A DNA stretch of 50,393 nt from Acidimicrobiales bacterium (lineage in GTDB: Bacteria; Actinomycetota; Acidimicrobiia; Acidimicrobiales; JAUJNH01): assembly GCA_030448245.1 (NCBI GenBank), contig JAUJNH010000005.1, forward strand, positions 114,335-164,727, in the 5' to 3' direction. The translations under genes were made by a program, and so were the position numbers. Below are positions 7,269 to 17,327 of the stretch, one piece after another (within the stretch, counting starts at the first letter, position 1; each line of letters begins with the position of its first letter). Under the pieces are notes generated by a model. The model was not told the DNA's origin. It saw only the letters and a program-made list of their open reading frames with translations, and ran no database searches.

Positions 7269-8206
7269 CGTCGCTGGTCCGCGTCGACCTCGGCCAGAAC
7301 CTGGCGGCGGTCGGCGCGTTGCCGGCGCGCGCCGGTGGGGGCCAATCGTCGAACTCGGGGAGCAGGGGGTCCAGCTCGCGCAGCTCCGGCGGGTCGAGCT
7401 CGGGCTACGGCGGCGGCTTCGGCGGCGGGTACGGCGGCGGGTACGGCGGCGGGTACAGCACCGGGTACAACTCGAGATCCGGGGGCGCCGGATCGGCGTT
7501 CGGCGGCCTGGTCTGCATCCTGCTGATCGTCGTGGTCGTGGTGGCCCTGTTCGTGATGTTCAAGCGGCAGGGGCTCACCACCGCGACCTCCGACATCCCG
7601 CCCCCGCCGCCGCCGCCGCCGCTGCCCCGCAACCCCGAGGTGGACGAGGCGCTGGAGCGCATCCGCCAGCGCGACCCCGCCTTTGACGAGGCCGGGTTCC
7701 TGAACGGGGTGACGATCTCGTTCAACCTGGTGCAGCGGGCGTGGTGCGAGCAGCTGCCGGCCGAGTCGCGCAAGGTGATGGCCGACGGCATCTGGCTGCG
7801 CCACCGCACCCAGATCGAGGAGATGGCGGGCGCCGGCCGGAAGAACGTCCTCGAGGACCTGCACATCGGGCGCAGCGAGATCGTCGACTGCGTCACCGAT
7901 GCCGACTCCGACTCGATCACCGCCCGCATCCACGCCTACTGCCGCGACTACGACGTCGACGCCCAGAGCGGCGAGGTCGTCCGTGGTGACCGGGTGGTGC
8001 GGCTGTGGACCGAGGACTGGACCTTCACCCGGTCGTCGAGCGCAACCACCAAGACCGGATCCGGCACCCGCCAGACCTGCCCGAACTGCGGCGCCCCGCT
8101 CGACCTCGACGCCTCCGGGACCTGCGCCTACTGCAAGGAGATGGTGATGGCCGGGGCCTACGACTGGGTGCTGTCTCGGATCGAGCAGGTCTACTCGAAC
8201 GTCTGA
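7265..8206 (+). CDS. Membrane-anchored Tim44-like domain protein with zinc ribbon
   Basis: 313 residues, GTG start coupled through GTGA. After a short N-terminus comes a Ser/Gly/Tyr low-complexity stretch (residues ~25-75, GGGYGGGY repeats), one transmembrane helix (GLVCILLIVVVVVALFVMF) and a polyproline hinge. The following ~170 residues (DPAFDEAGFLNGVTISFNLVQRAW...) look like the Tim44-like fold; it ends in a CPNCG...CAYC ribbon. Tim44-like domains bind membranes or proteins. The pairing with a soluble SPFH/ribbon protein suggests a membrane complex of unknown purpose. Confidence 0.78.
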   Translation: MTSLVRVDLGQNLAAVGALPARAGGGQSSNSGSRGSSSRSSGGSSSGYGGGFGGGYGGGYGGGYSTGYNSRSGGAGSAFGGLVCILLIVVVVVALFVMFKRQGLTTATSDIPPPPPPPPLPRNPEVDEALERIRQRDPAFDEAGFLNGVTISFNLVQRAWCEQLPAESRKVMADGIWLRHRTQIEEMAGAGRKNVLEDLHIGRSEIVDCVTDADSDSITARIHAYCRDYDVDAQSGEVVRGDRVVRLWTEDWTFTRSSSATTKTGSGTRQTCPNCGAPLDLDASGTCAYCKEMVMAGAYDWVLSRIEQVYSNV

Positions 8207-8244
8207 GTCGAGGGTCGAGGTCGGAGCGCTGAGGCAGCCGCTCG

Positions 8245-8895
8245 TCAGTCGACGAGCTCTTCGACCCGCTCCTCGGCGGCCGCGGCGGCGGCTGCGGTCT
8301 CGGCCACCTTCTTGACCGACCGGCGTCGCGCCTTTGCCGCCTGCTTCTCGGCCCCCGCCTTTGCCGCCCTGGCCTGGGCCTCGGCCTGCTTGCGGGCCTC
8401 GGTGGCCCGCTTGCGGGCCCGGGCAGCCTCGGCCTCGGCCCGGGCTCGCGCCTTTTTGGCCCGCCGGCCGGCGCTGGCGACGGCCTCCTCGAGGCCCGGG
8501 CGCACCCGGTCGCCGGCGGCGCCCACCGACGAGCTCACCGACGAGGCGGCCTTGCCGGCGGCGGCCGCGGCCGCGGTGGCCGCCGCGCTCTGGGCCAGCC
8601 GGCGCTTGCGTTGCTTGCGGGCCCGGCGCCCCTTCGGCTCCTCGGCCTTGCGCTCCTTGCGAGCCGCCTTTGACGCCTCCCCCGCCGCCTTGAGGGCCAG
8701 CAGCTCTGCCTCGCGGGCCTTCTTCTCGGCCTTGGCCACCCGCTCCTCGGCCTGCTCCCGGGCCTTGTGCTCTCGCAGCAGCTCGGCGCTGGCCAGCTCG
8801 CGCTCGGCCTCGGCCCTGCGCAGCTTCTCCTTCTTGCTCCGGAACGACACCAGCCCCAACGTGCTGATCGACGCCGTCTTGCGAATCAAGCCCAC
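8245..8895 (-). CDS. Lys/Ala/Glu-rich helical protein
   Basis: About 216 residues with almost continuous charged helix (KKEKLRRAEAERELASAELL, later ARKRATEARKQAEAQAR). The start GTG at 8895 (GLIRKTASISTLGLVSFRSKKEKL) is chosen over a longer frame because a GAGGAGG ribosome site sits about 5 nt upstream, and this N-terminus resembles that of small actinobacterial proteins with a short SVGTLG-type amphipathic segment. A central Ala-rich stretch (AAATAAAAAAG) could insert weakly in membrane. I assign no function. It is convergent with the Tim44-like gene. Confidence 0.65.
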   Translation of the reverse strand: MGLIRKTASISTLGLVSFRSKKEKLRRAEAERELASAELLREHKAREQAEERVAKAEKKAREAELLALKAAGEASKAARKERKAEEPKGRRARKQRKRRLAQSAAATAAAAAAGKAASSVSSSVGAAGDRVRPGLEEAVASAGRRAKKARARAEAEAARARKRATEARKQAEAQARAAKAGAEKQAAKARRRSVKKVAETAAAAAAAEERVEELVD

Positions 8896-9087
8896 CGGAT
8901 CCTCCTCCTCTTGGACGCGGAGGAGGGTACCCGCGAGGCCGTCGGGCCACCCCTGGCCACCGGCCGGCGGGGCCGGACCCGGGAACCACCCCGCCTCGCC
9001 GTTCGTCACTCAACCCCGATGGTCGAAACTGGCGTGGCCCCCGGTAACCTCGAATCGGTGGCGTCACGGATGCGCGGGCGGGGCAGC

Positions 9088-10034
<947 letters not shown>

Positions 10035-10038
<4 letters not shown>

Positions 10039-11240
10039 GGGCGGCCATGCGGGGGGCCAGCCTCACCCGCAGGGGCTGGACCCTGGTCACGGTGGCCGTC
10101 GTGCTCCCCGTCCTCGGGCGGGTCCTCGGCTTGCGCGAGCTCACCTCCCTCGGGCTCACCGCCCTCTTCCTGTGCGGGGCGAGCATCCTGCTCGTCGCCT
10201 ACGGGCCGGTCGAGCTGGAAGCCGTGCGCCGGGTGGTCCCGAACCGGGTGCACGCCGGCTCGCCCTGCCGGGTCGACCTGCACGTGCGCAACGTCGGCAT
10301 CCGCCGCAGCCCGGTGGTCACCGCCCGCGACCCGTTCGACGGGGGCCGCCGCTGGGCCCGCTTCCGGCTGGCGCCCCTCCGGCCGGGCGAGGGGTGCACG
10401 GCCGCCTACCGGGTGCCCAGCGACCGCCGCGGGCTGTTCAACCTGGGGCCCTTGCAGGTCGTGCGCACCGATCCGCTCGGCCTGGTCGCCCGGTCGGCCG
10501 ACCTGGCCGAGCAGGACAGCCTCACCGTCTACCCGCGCATCGACCGGATCGCCGCGCTCCCCCACACCAGGGGTGCCGATCCCCGGGGCGGATCCGTGAC
10601 CCAGCCATCGTTCGGCCCGAGCGGCGAGGAGTTCCACGCCCTCCGCCCCTACGTCATGGGCGACGACATGCGCCGGGTCCACTGGAAGTCGTCGGCCCGA
10701 ACCGAGGACCTCCTGATCCGCCAGGACGAGCTGCCGTGGCAGGGCCGGGCCACGGTCGTTGTCGACCTGCGGGCCTCGGTCCACGACGAGGCGTCGTTCG
10801 AGGCGGCGATGTCGGCCGCGGGGTCGATCGCAACCGCCTGCCTGTCGGCGGGCATCGAGCTGCGGCTCGTCGGGACCGACGGCGTCGACACCGAGCACGG
10901 GGTCGGCCGGGGCCACCTCGACCGGGTCCTCGAGCGGCTGGCGGCGTGGGAGCCGGACCCCGACCCGGAGCACGAGCTGGTCCGGACGTTGAGCGGGGTC
11001 GCCCTGGCCAAGGACAGCTCGCTGGCCACCATCACCACCGGCCGGGCCGGACCCGCGGCCATCGACACCGCAGCCCGGGCCCGCCGGGGCCGGCGCGGGG
11101 CGGTGGTGGTGGTGTTCGACGACCGGCTCATGGGTTCGGCGCCGGCACCGACCGGCACCACGGTCGTGCGCTGCGCCGGCCAGAACGGGTTCGCGGCCGC
11201 CTGGACGGCCGCGGTCGGGCCGGTCAAGGTGACCGCGTGA
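10035..11240 (+). CDS. DUF58-domain membrane protein
   Basis: 401 residues. Two N-terminal transmembrane helices (LVTVAVVLPVLGRVLGL and LTALFLCGASILLVAYG) are followed by a beta-rich extracytoplasmic segment (residues ~60-150) and the DUF58 core with GEEFHALRPYVMGDDMRRVHWKSSAR split across the signature region (~197-225). DUF58 resembles a von Willebrand A-like fold and is the usual MoxR partner. Coupled at both ends by 4-bp overlaps (ATGA upstream, GTGA downstream), so equimolar synthesis with MoxR and the transglutaminase is expected. Confidence 0.92.
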
Positions 11241-13699
11241 GCACCCTGGCCCCGCCTCGGTCGCCGGGCGTGTCGCCGGCGCCGGCGTCCCAGCCCACAC
11301 CGGTTCCCGCCTGGCGCCGGCTCCCGTGGCGGAGCCCCGAGGCGAAGGCGGCCCCGCGCGACGACCTGGCCACGTTCTGCGCGTTCCTCATCTCCCTGGC
11401 CGTTGCGCTGTCGCTCGGTCGGCTGTTCCGGGGCACCACGTGGCTGCCCTACGGGGTGGCGGCCGCCGTCCTGGGCCACGTCCTGGCGTGGGGCCTTCGC
11501 CGGCTCGGCGCCGGCCTCACCGTGGCGTCGGTGGCCTCGCCGCTGTTCAGCCTGCTGGTCGCCCTCGAGCTGGTGTTCCCGCAGGCCACCACCTACGGCA
11601 TCCCGACGCCGTTCACGGTGCAGGTGATGGGCCAGGCCCTGACCGACGCCCAGAGCGCCTTCCGCACCGCCGTCGCCCCCGTGGTCCCGGCCCCCGGGTT
11701 CCTGGTCGCGGCGGTGGTCGGTGTCTGCATGTGCGCTTTCCTGGCCGACTGGGCGGCCTTTCGGATGCGCACCTCGTTCGAGGCCTGCGCACCTGGTCTG
11801 GCCCTGTTCGTGTTCGCAGCTGCGCTCGGCGCCAAGTCCCACCGGGGAATCGCTGTGGCCGCCTTCGCCGCCGCGGCGCTGGTCTTCCTGATCGTGCAGC
11901 GGGCCAACCTCGACGGCACCCAGACCGCCTGGTTCGGTGGCCGCGACCGGGGGGCGCTGCCCAGCCTGCTCGCCACCGGCGCCGTGCTCGGCGCCGTTGC
12001 CGTGCTCGGTGCGCTCGTGGTCGCCCCGCGGGTGCCCGGAGCCACGTCGAAGCCGATGCTGTCGTTCAAGAAGGGAGCCGGCGGGTCGGGGACCGGCAAC
12101 CGGTCGACGGTCAGCCCGCTGGTGGACATCCAGACCCGCCTGCGCCAGTACGCCAACGTCGACGTCTTCACCGTGAGGTCGGACCGGCCCGCCTACTGGC
12201 GGCTCACCAGCCTGGACCAGTTCAACGGGACGATCTGGTCGTCGAACGAGCGGTACGCCGCCACCCGGGGCCAGCTCGGCCGGGACGACGGCGGGCCGGG
12301 CGCGCCGGGGGGCGGAGCGCTCGTCCAGGAGGTGACGGTGAGCGGCCTGTCGTCGATCTGGCTCCCCGGTGCCTACCGCCCCACCGCGGTCGACGGTGTC
12401 ACCGGCCTGTCGTACAGCCCGGGGTCGGCCAGCCTGATCTCGAAGAAGGACACCAGCAACGGCCTCACCTACACCATCACGTCGGAGGTCCAGAACCTGG
12501 ACCCCGAGGCGCTGCGCAGGGCACCTCCGTCGGTGCCCGGCCGCAGCGGGCTCGAGGAGGACCTGCGGCGCTACACCAGCATCGGCGGCGAGGTGACCGC
12601 TCGTGTCCGCCAGCTGGCGTCGCGGATCGGCGACGGCCAGACGACGCCCTACGGCAAGGCGCTGGCCATCCAGGAGCACCTCCGCTCCAACCGGTTCACC
12701 TACAGCCTGTCGGCGCCCGCCGGGCACTCCGGGAACGCGCTGGACCGGTTCCTCTTCGTGACCAGGACCGGCTACTGCGAGCAGTTCGCCGGCTCGTACG
12801 CCCTGCTGGCCCGGCTGATGGGCCTGCCGGCGCGGGTGGCCGTCGGCTTCCAGCCGGGCGCCCAGGCCGACGGGACGTTCGCCGTGAAGGACAAGGACGC
12901 CCACGCCTGGCCCGAGGTCTACCTCGAAGGCGTCGGCTGGACCGCGTTCGAGCCGACGCCCAGCGCCGGCAACCCCCAGGCCCAGAGCTACACGGGCGTG
13001 CCGTACACGCCGGCCGCCCCGGCCGGTCCGGACTCGGCGACCCCTGCCACCGTGGCTCCTGCCGCGCCGGCCCCGGGTGAGGCCACGCCGGACCCGTCGG
13101 GGGGCGCAGAGGCCGAGGCCGAGGCCCAGGCCGACCCGACCACCGGGCCGGCCGAGGACCGGTGGGCGGGGTTGGTCGGAGCCGTGCGGGCGGCGGCACC
13201 GTACCTCGCCGCGTTGGCGGCGCTCGCGGCCCTGGCCGGAGGCTCGGCCGCCCTGGTGGCCTGGGACCGGCGCAGCCGCCGCCGCCAGGCCGGCGGCTCG
13301 GCCGAGGGCCGGGTCCACGTGGCCTGGGAGGAGGCGATGCAGGCGCTGGCCACCACCGGGGTCCGCCGGCGACCGGCCGAGACGGTCGACGAGCTGCTGC
13401 GCCGGCTCAGCCTGCCAGCCGGCGGGGCCGCCCTGGCGGGCATCGAGCGGGGCACCGAGGCCCACGAGGCGCTGCGCCGCCTGGGGGCGGCGGTGGTCCA
13501 AACCGCCTACACGGGCCGCTCGGCCCCGGCCCGCCTGGCCGAAGCCGCCGAGGCCGACCGCGCCACCGTCGTCGGGGCCTGCCGGCGGTCGTTGCGCCGC
13601 GGGGCCCGCCTGCGCAGCGACCTCGACCCCCGCCCGGCCCTGGCCCGGCTCCGGGCCGGCCGCAGCCGCCGCAACCGTCCCGCGCCTCTCGAGACCTGA
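11237..13699 (+). CDS. Polytopic transglutaminase-like protein (DUF3488 + transglut_core + DUF4129)
   Basis: 820 residues. Six or so N-terminal helices (residues ~45-270) form the DUF3488 membrane part. An extracytoplasmic domain holds the transglutaminase/protease triad: Cys514 in GYCEQFAGSYALL, His556 in DAHAWPEVYL and an acidic residue, Glu572, in FEPTP, where many relatives have Asp. An Ala/Pro linker, one more helix (~660-680) and a C-terminal cytosolic DUF4129-like segment follow. With MoxR and DUF58 this forms the standard actinobacterial triad, probably for envelope protein maturation or cross-linking. It starts with GTG inside the DUF58 stop. Confidence 0.92.
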   Translation: MSTLAPPRSPGVSPAPASQPTPVPAWRRLPWRSPEAKAAPRDDLATFCAFLISLAVALSLGRLFRGTTWLPYGVAAAVLGHVLAWGLRRLGAGLTVASVASPLFSLLVALELVFPQATTYGIPTPFTVQVMGQALTDAQSAFRTAVAPVVPAPGFLVAAVVGVCMCAFLADWAAFRMRTSFEACAPGLALFVFAAALGAKSHRGIAVAAFAAAALVFLIVQRANLDGTQTAWFGGRDRGALPSLLATGAVLGAVAVLGALVVAPRVPGATSKPMLSFKKGAGGSGTGNRSTVSPLVDIQTRLRQYANVDVFTVRSDRPAYWRLTSLDQFNGTIWSSNERYAATRGQLGRDDGGPGAPGGGALVQEVTVSGLSSIWLPGAYRPTAVDGVTGLSYSPGSASLISKKDTSNGLTYTITSEVQNLDPEALRRAPPSVPGRSGLEEDLRRYTSIGGEVTARVRQLASRIGDGQTTPYGKALAIQEHLRSNRFTYSLSAPAGHSGNALDRFLFVTRTGYCEQFAGSYALLARLMGLPARVAVGFQPGAQADGTFAVKDKDAHAWPEVYLEGVGWTAFEPTPSAGNPQAQSYTGVPYTPAAPAGPDSATPATVAPAAPAPGEATPDPSGGAEAEAEAQADPTTGPAEDRWAGLVGAVRAAAPYLAALAALAALAGGSAALVAWDRRSRRRQAGGSAEGRVHVAWEEAMQALATTGVRRRPAETVDELLRRLSLPAGGAALAGIERGTEAHEALRRLGAAVVQTAYTGRSAPARLAEAAEADRATVVGACRRSLRRGARLRSDLDPRPALARLRAGRSRRNRPAPLET

Positions 13700-13714
13700 T
13701 CAGCGCTTTCGGCC

Positions 13715-13778
13715 CACCGGTCGCTCGCCGAGCGGGAGCTGGGCCGCCCGGCCGTTCCTGCTGGTGGAGCGACCGGTG
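13715..13778. terminator. Inverted repeat between convergent genes, probable bidirectional terminator
   Basis: A perfect 12-bp inverted repeat, CACCGGTCGCTC at 13715-13726 and its complement at 13767-13778, flanks a GC-rich 40-nt loop. It fills the gap between the transglutaminase stop and the convergent DUF3040 stop. There is no T-run, as is common in high-GC actinobacteria. Confidence 0.6.
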
Positions 13779-14153
13779 TCAGTCCTCGTCGCGCTTCATG
13801 CGGTTGCGCATGCGCTGGCGGGCCTCGTCGAGGGTCTCGCGGCGATCCTTGACCACGTCGTTCAGCGACTGCAGGCCGATCTTGCCGGCCTTGCGGGCGC
13901 TGTCGACGAACAGCAGGGCGGAGGCGACCATCAGGGCGAAGCCGAGGAACGAGAAGATCGGCCCGACGGGGAGGAGGGCGACCACGGCGACGATCCCGAC
14001 GACGAGCCCGACGGCGGCCAGCTTCATGTTCCGGGCGGCGTGGCCGACCACGTCGGGGCTGTTGGCCACCCTGCGGGCGAACTCCGGGTCGGACTCGTAG
14101 AAGGAGTTCTCGATGTCCCGGAAGATCCGCTGGTCGTCCTCGGAGAGGGGCAC
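13779..14153 (-). CDS. DUF3040 small membrane protein
   Basis: 124 residues from GTG 14153, preceded by GAAGAAGG. The N-terminal PLSEDDQRIFRDIENSFYESDPEFAR is the DUF3040 hallmark. Two adjacent transmembrane helices (AAVGLVVGIVAVVALL and FSFLGFALMVASALLFV) follow, and the tail is strongly basic. The family is actinobacterial and uncharacterised, often encoded near division or DNA-repair genes. It lies downstream of dinB on the same strand (about 90 bp gap). Confidence 0.88.
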   Translation of the reverse strand: MPLSEDDQRIFRDIENSFYESDPEFARRVANSPDVVGHAARNMKLAAVGLVVGIVAVVALLPVGPIFSFLGFALMVASALLFVDSARKAGKIGLQSLNDVVKDRRETLDEARQRMRNRMKRDED

Positions 14154-14242
14154 GGCACCCGACCTTCTTCTAGAGCTCGTGGCGGCTTGGCTGCCCATCT
14201 TTGCACGGTGCTCAACCGCTCCGCCACGCGGAGGAGCAGGTT

Positions 14243-15538
14243 TCATGCCCCTTCGTCCCGAGGGCCCCACTGGGTGTCTCCCTTGCGCTTCACCCGCAGG
14301 CCGCGGGCGGTGGCGAGGGTGGCCGGTCCGACCGCTTCGTCCCCGAACCGGCGCCGGATGCCTTCGATGGCGTCGGCGGCGAGGCGGTGGGGGTCGGTCG
14401 GTGCGGCGCCGGCCTCGAGGAGCTCGAGCTGGCGGGCCGGCGGCGGTCCGAGGTGGCTGCACGACACCCCGAGCAGCCGGACCCCGGCCGAGGTGTCGAC
14501 CCCCTCGAGCAGGGCGGCGGCAACGTCGGCCACGTCGTGGCCGACGTCGGTGGCGTCCGCCAAGCTGCGGCTGCGGGTGATGGTCCGGAAGTCGGGGAAG
14601 CGCACCTTGAGGGTGACGGTGCGGGCGGCCACGCCGCTGCGGCGCAGGCGGGTGGCCACGGCGTCGGAGAGCCGGACCACCTCGCGGCGCAGCTCGTCGG
14701 TGCCGGCCAGGTCGCGGCCGTAGGTCTCCTCGTGGCCGATGGACTTGGCGGCCTGGTCGGGGACCACGGCCCGCGGATCGCGCGCCCACGCCAGGTCGTG
14801 GAGGTGGCGGCCCAGGCCCGGGCCGAGCGCTCCCACCATGGTCTCGAGCGGCAGGGCGGCCAGCTCCCCGATGGTCCGGACGCCGTAGCGGGCGAGGCGC
14901 TTCTCGGTGGCCGGGCCCACCCCCCACAGGGCCCGCACCGGGTGCGGGTGCAGGAACTCCAGCTCGTGGGCCGGCTCGACCACGACCACCCCGGCACCCG
15001 CCTCGACCTCACCGGTGGGCCGGACCCGGGGCTTGGCCGCCTCGGACGCCAGCTTGGCCAGCAGCTTCACCCGCGCCACCCCCACGCTGGCGGTGAGGCC
15101 CAGCGCCTGGTGGATGCGGGCCCGGATGCTGGCCGCGATGGCGGCCGGCGGGCCGAACAGGCGCCGGGCACCGGCCACGTCCAGGAAGGCCTCGTCCAGG
15201 GCGATCCCCTCGACCAGGGGCGTCACCTCGGCGAACAGCTCGTGGAGCTCGCGGCTCACCTCGACGTAGCGGTCGTACCGGCCGGGAAGCCAGATGGCGT
15301 GCGGGCACAGCCGCCGGGCCCGGGCCGACGGCATGGCCGAGCGGATGCCGTGCACCCTGGCCTCGTACGAGGCGGCGGCCACCACCCCCCGGTCACCGCT
15401 CCCACCGACGACGACCGGCCGCCCCGCCAGCGCCGGGTCGTCCCGGATCTCCACCGAGGCGAAAAAGGCGTCCATGTCGACATGGAGGATCGATGCCTCC
15501 TCGTCCCGCCGGTGCGGCGAAGCGGCGGAGTCGCTCAC
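14243..15538 (-). CDS. dinB: DNA polymerase IV (Y-family translesion polymerase)
   Basis: 431 residues. The palm carboxylates are in HVDMDAFFASVE (Asp/Asp near residues 20-22) and DEAFLDVAG. The fingers motif SYEARVHGIRSAMP, helix-hairpin-helix segments (VGPATEKRLARYGVRTIGELAALP) and a little-finger domain (KSIGHEETYGRDL, TLKVRFPDFRTITRS) are complete. It extends past damaged bases with low fidelity. I do not see a beta-clamp-binding QxxL-type end. The GTG start overlaps the Nudix stop by 4 bp. I see no LexA box directly upstream of the pair. Confidence 0.93.
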   Translation of the reverse strand: MSDSAASPHRRDEEASILHVDMDAFFASVEIRDDPALAGRPVVVGGSGDRGVVAAASYEARVHGIRSAMPSARARRLCPHAIWLPGRYDRYVEVSRELHELFAEVTPLVEGIALDEAFLDVAGARRLFGPPAAIAASIRARIHQALGLTASVGVARVKLLAKLASEAAKPRVRPTGEVEAGAGVVVVEPAHELEFLHPHPVRALWGVGPATEKRLARYGVRTIGELAALPLETMVGALGPGLGRHLHDLAWARDPRAVVPDQAAKSIGHEETYGRDLAGTDELRREVVRLSDAVATRLRRSGVAARTVTLKVRFPDFRTITRSRSLADATDVGHDVADVAAALLEGVDTSAGVRLLGVSCSHLGPPPARQLELLEAGAAPTDPHRLAADAIEGIRRRFGDEAVGPATLATARGLRVKRKGDTQWGPRDEGA

Positions 15539-16026
15539 AGTCGGGTGACGGTTGCGAGGGCGAGGCGCTCCCCGTCGAGGTGGTAGCGCCACAGCGGCTC
15601 GGCGGCGCCGGCCAGCCACGCCCCCATCGGCTCGCAGACCCAGCGGGCGGCGCCGTGCAGCCGGTCGCCGCACTCCTCGACGGCGACGAAGCCGGCGTCG
15701 ACGACGATGCCGTCCGGGTCGTCGCCCACCCGCACCTCGCCCTCCCAGGCGACGGCCCGGTGGACCTCGACCCGAAGGTGCCAGCCCAGCCCGGGCGCCG
15801 CCGCCTCGACGCGCCAGAGGGGCCCGTCCCAGGCGGTGACGGTGATGCCGGTCTCCTCCTCGACCTCGCGGGTCAGCCCGTCGACGACCGCCTCGCCGTC
15901 GCCGACCTCGACCACGCCTCCCGGCGGTGACCAGTCGAGCGAGCCGTCGGGCCGCCGGTTCTGGACCAGCAGGACCCGGCCGTCGGGCCGCTCCACCAGA
16001 CCCCCTGCGACGAGCCACTCCCGCAC
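15535..16026 (-). CDS. Nudix hydrolase
   Basis: 163 residues. The Nudix helix reads GEAVVDGLTREVEEETGI, preceded by SPPGGVVEVGD; the loop between the PGG and the first Glu is two residues longer than in the canonical GX5EX7REUXEEXGU box. N-terminal strands (GGLVERPDGRVLLVQNRR) are typical of MutT-like proteins. Coupling to dinB by GTGA suggests cleansing of oxidised nucleotides next to translesion synthesis, but the true substrate cannot be read from sequence. Confidence 0.88.
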   Translation of the reverse strand: MREWLVAGGLVERPDGRVLLVQNRRPDGSLDWSPPGGVVEVGDGEAVVDGLTREVEEETGITVTAWDGPLWRVEAAAPGLGWHLRVEVHRAVAWEGEVRVGDDPDGIVVDAGFVAVEECGDRLHGAARWVCEPMGAWLAGAAEPLWRYHLDGERLALATVTRL

Positions 16027-16097
16027 GGTGCGAGCCTACGGCCACCTGCCGCCGGAGCGACGCCCGCCGTCGGGGCCCAGCGCCGGCCGGACCGCGG

Positions 16098-16907
16098 TCA
16101 GGGGGCCGGCGGCGGGTCGGGAGGGACCTCCGGGGCCGGGCGGGCCGCGGGGGTGGACCTCCGCCGGCGCCGGTCCCGGCACCTGAACACGATCCGCGGC
16201 TCGAGCCGCTCCCGGCACGCCCACCAGGTGACGAGGACCCAGGCTTCGAGCACGATCCGCCCGGACATCTTCGACGCCCCGGCGACCCGCTCGTGGAAGG
16301 CGATCGGCACCTCGTCGATCCGGCCGCCCGCCCGGTGGACCCGGTACGCCGTCTCGATCTGGAAGCCGTAGCCGTCGGCCCGGAAGGCGCTGGTGTCGAG
16401 GAGCCTGAGGGCGTTCGCGTGGTAGGCCCGGTACCCGCTGGTGGCGTCGGTCACGGGCAGCCCCAGGACGAAGGCGGCATAGCGGTTGCCGTAGCGGGAC
16501 AGCGCCCGCCGGTGCCACGACCACGCCGGGATCGAGCCGCCCTCGACGTAGCGGCTGCCGATGACCAGGTCGGCACCCTCCTCGATCCGGTGCAGCAGGC
16601 TGGGCAGGGCGGCGGGATCGTGCTGGAGGTCGGCGTCCATCTCGACCAGCACCTCGAAGCCCCGCTCGATGCCCCACGAGAAGCCGGCCCGGTACGCAGC
16701 GCCGAGGCCGTCCTTGCTCCGCCGGCGCAGCACCGAGACGCACCCCAGCTCCCGGGCCAGCTCCTCGGCCCGGTCGGCGGTGCCGTCGGGGCTGGCGTCG
16801 TCGACGATCAGCACCTCACCTCCGGGCAGGGCCACCCGGCACCGGCGGAGGAGCTCGTCGACGTTCCCCACCTCCTGGTAGGTGGGGACCACGACCAGGC
16901 AACGCAC
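16098..16907 (-). CDS. Polyprenol-phosphate mannosyltransferase-like GT2 enzyme (Ppm1/DPM1 type)
   Basis: 269 residues. A GT-A fold begins with CLVVVPTYQEVGNVDELL; the metal-binding acidic motif is DADLQHDP, the donor strand LIVDDASPDGTAD, and SGYRAYHANAL is typical of dolichol/polyprenol-phosphate mannose synthases. It probably transfers mannose from GDP-mannose to polyprenyl phosphate for cell-envelope glycosylation. There are no transmembrane helices, so a separate acyltransferase (Ppm2) or membrane anchor is absent here. The start is GTG; an Arg-rich C-terminus (RCRDRRRRRS) may bind membrane. Confidence 0.88.
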   Translation of the reverse strand: MRCLVVVPTYQEVGNVDELLRRCRVALPGGEVLIVDDASPDGTADRAEELARELGCVSVLRRRSKDGLGAAYRAGFSWGIERGFEVLVEMDADLQHDPAALPSLLHRIEEGADLVIGSRYVEGGSIPAWSWHRRALSRYGNRYAAFVLGLPVTDATSGYRAYHANALRLLDTSAFRADGYGFQIETAYRVHRAGGRIDEVPIAFHERVAGASKMSGRIVLEAWVLVTWWACRERLEPRIVFRCRDRRRRRSTPAARPAPEVPPDPPPAP

Positions 16908-16930
16908 CGGTGCATCCTACGATCGCCCGG

Positions 16931-17209
16931 ATGCCAGCTCCCGAGGACGCCCGGCGCTCGGCCCTCCCGTCGGTGCGGGCCCGGGTGCTGGCGTTCGCCG
17001 CCATCGCCATCGGCGGCGGCTGTGGCGGCCTCATCGGCTGGGCCTTCGTCAACCTGCAGTGCACCGGCGCGTGCGAGGTGCCAAAGGCCATCGGAGCAGT
17101 CACCGGATCCCTCGCCAGCTCGATCGGCGTCGCCGTCATCGCCGTCCTCGGCCTGCGGGCCATGGGCGAGTGGAAGGTAGGGGGGAGGGCCAAAGCCCCT
17201 CCCCCCTAG
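16931..17209 (+). CDS. Small two-helix membrane protein of unknown function
   Basis: About 92 residues from ATG 16931. Two transmembrane helices (VLAFAAIAIGGGCGGLIGWAF and ASSIGVAVIAVLGLRAM) flank a short loop with two cysteines (LQCTGACEVPK) that could form a disulphide outside the membrane. The last codons lie in a G-run/C-run hairpin, so the C-terminal GGRAKAPPP may be an intrusion of the intergenic palindromes. It diverges from the mannosyltransferase with 23 bp between starts, probably leaderless. Confidence 0.6.
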   Translation: MPAPEDARRSALPSVRARVLAFAAIAIGGGCGGLIGWAFVNLQCTGACEVPKAIGAVTGSLASSIGVAVIAVLGLRAMGEWKVGGRAKAPPP

Positions 17210-17327
17210 CCCCCCACCGCCGAGACGTGCGGCCTCCGGCCGCGCGCAGGCTCCTCGCCGGCGGAGCCGGCTGCGGGCCTTCTGTGGGGGGCACCGCCCC
17301 CACACCCCCAGGGACTCCTTTTGGGGG
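17180..17327. repeat. Cluster of GC-rich palindromes
   Basis: Four hairpins stand in a row: a 10-bp stem at 17180-17189/17197-17206; GCGGCC-TCC-GGCCGC at 17229-17243; GGCTCC/GGAGCC at 17249-17254/17263-17268; and an 8-bp stem TGTGGGGG/CCCCCACA at 17283-17290/17297-17304. The last would terminate the PIG-L gene (minus strand) and the first would terminate the small membrane gene. The density looks like a palindromic repeat element rather than a single terminator. Confidence 0.6.

Noticed and set aside
10649..13501. 950-residue minus-strand frame opposite DUF58 and the transglutaminase
   Set aside because: Antisense shadow; no motif, low-complexity Gly/Arg/Ala/His content.
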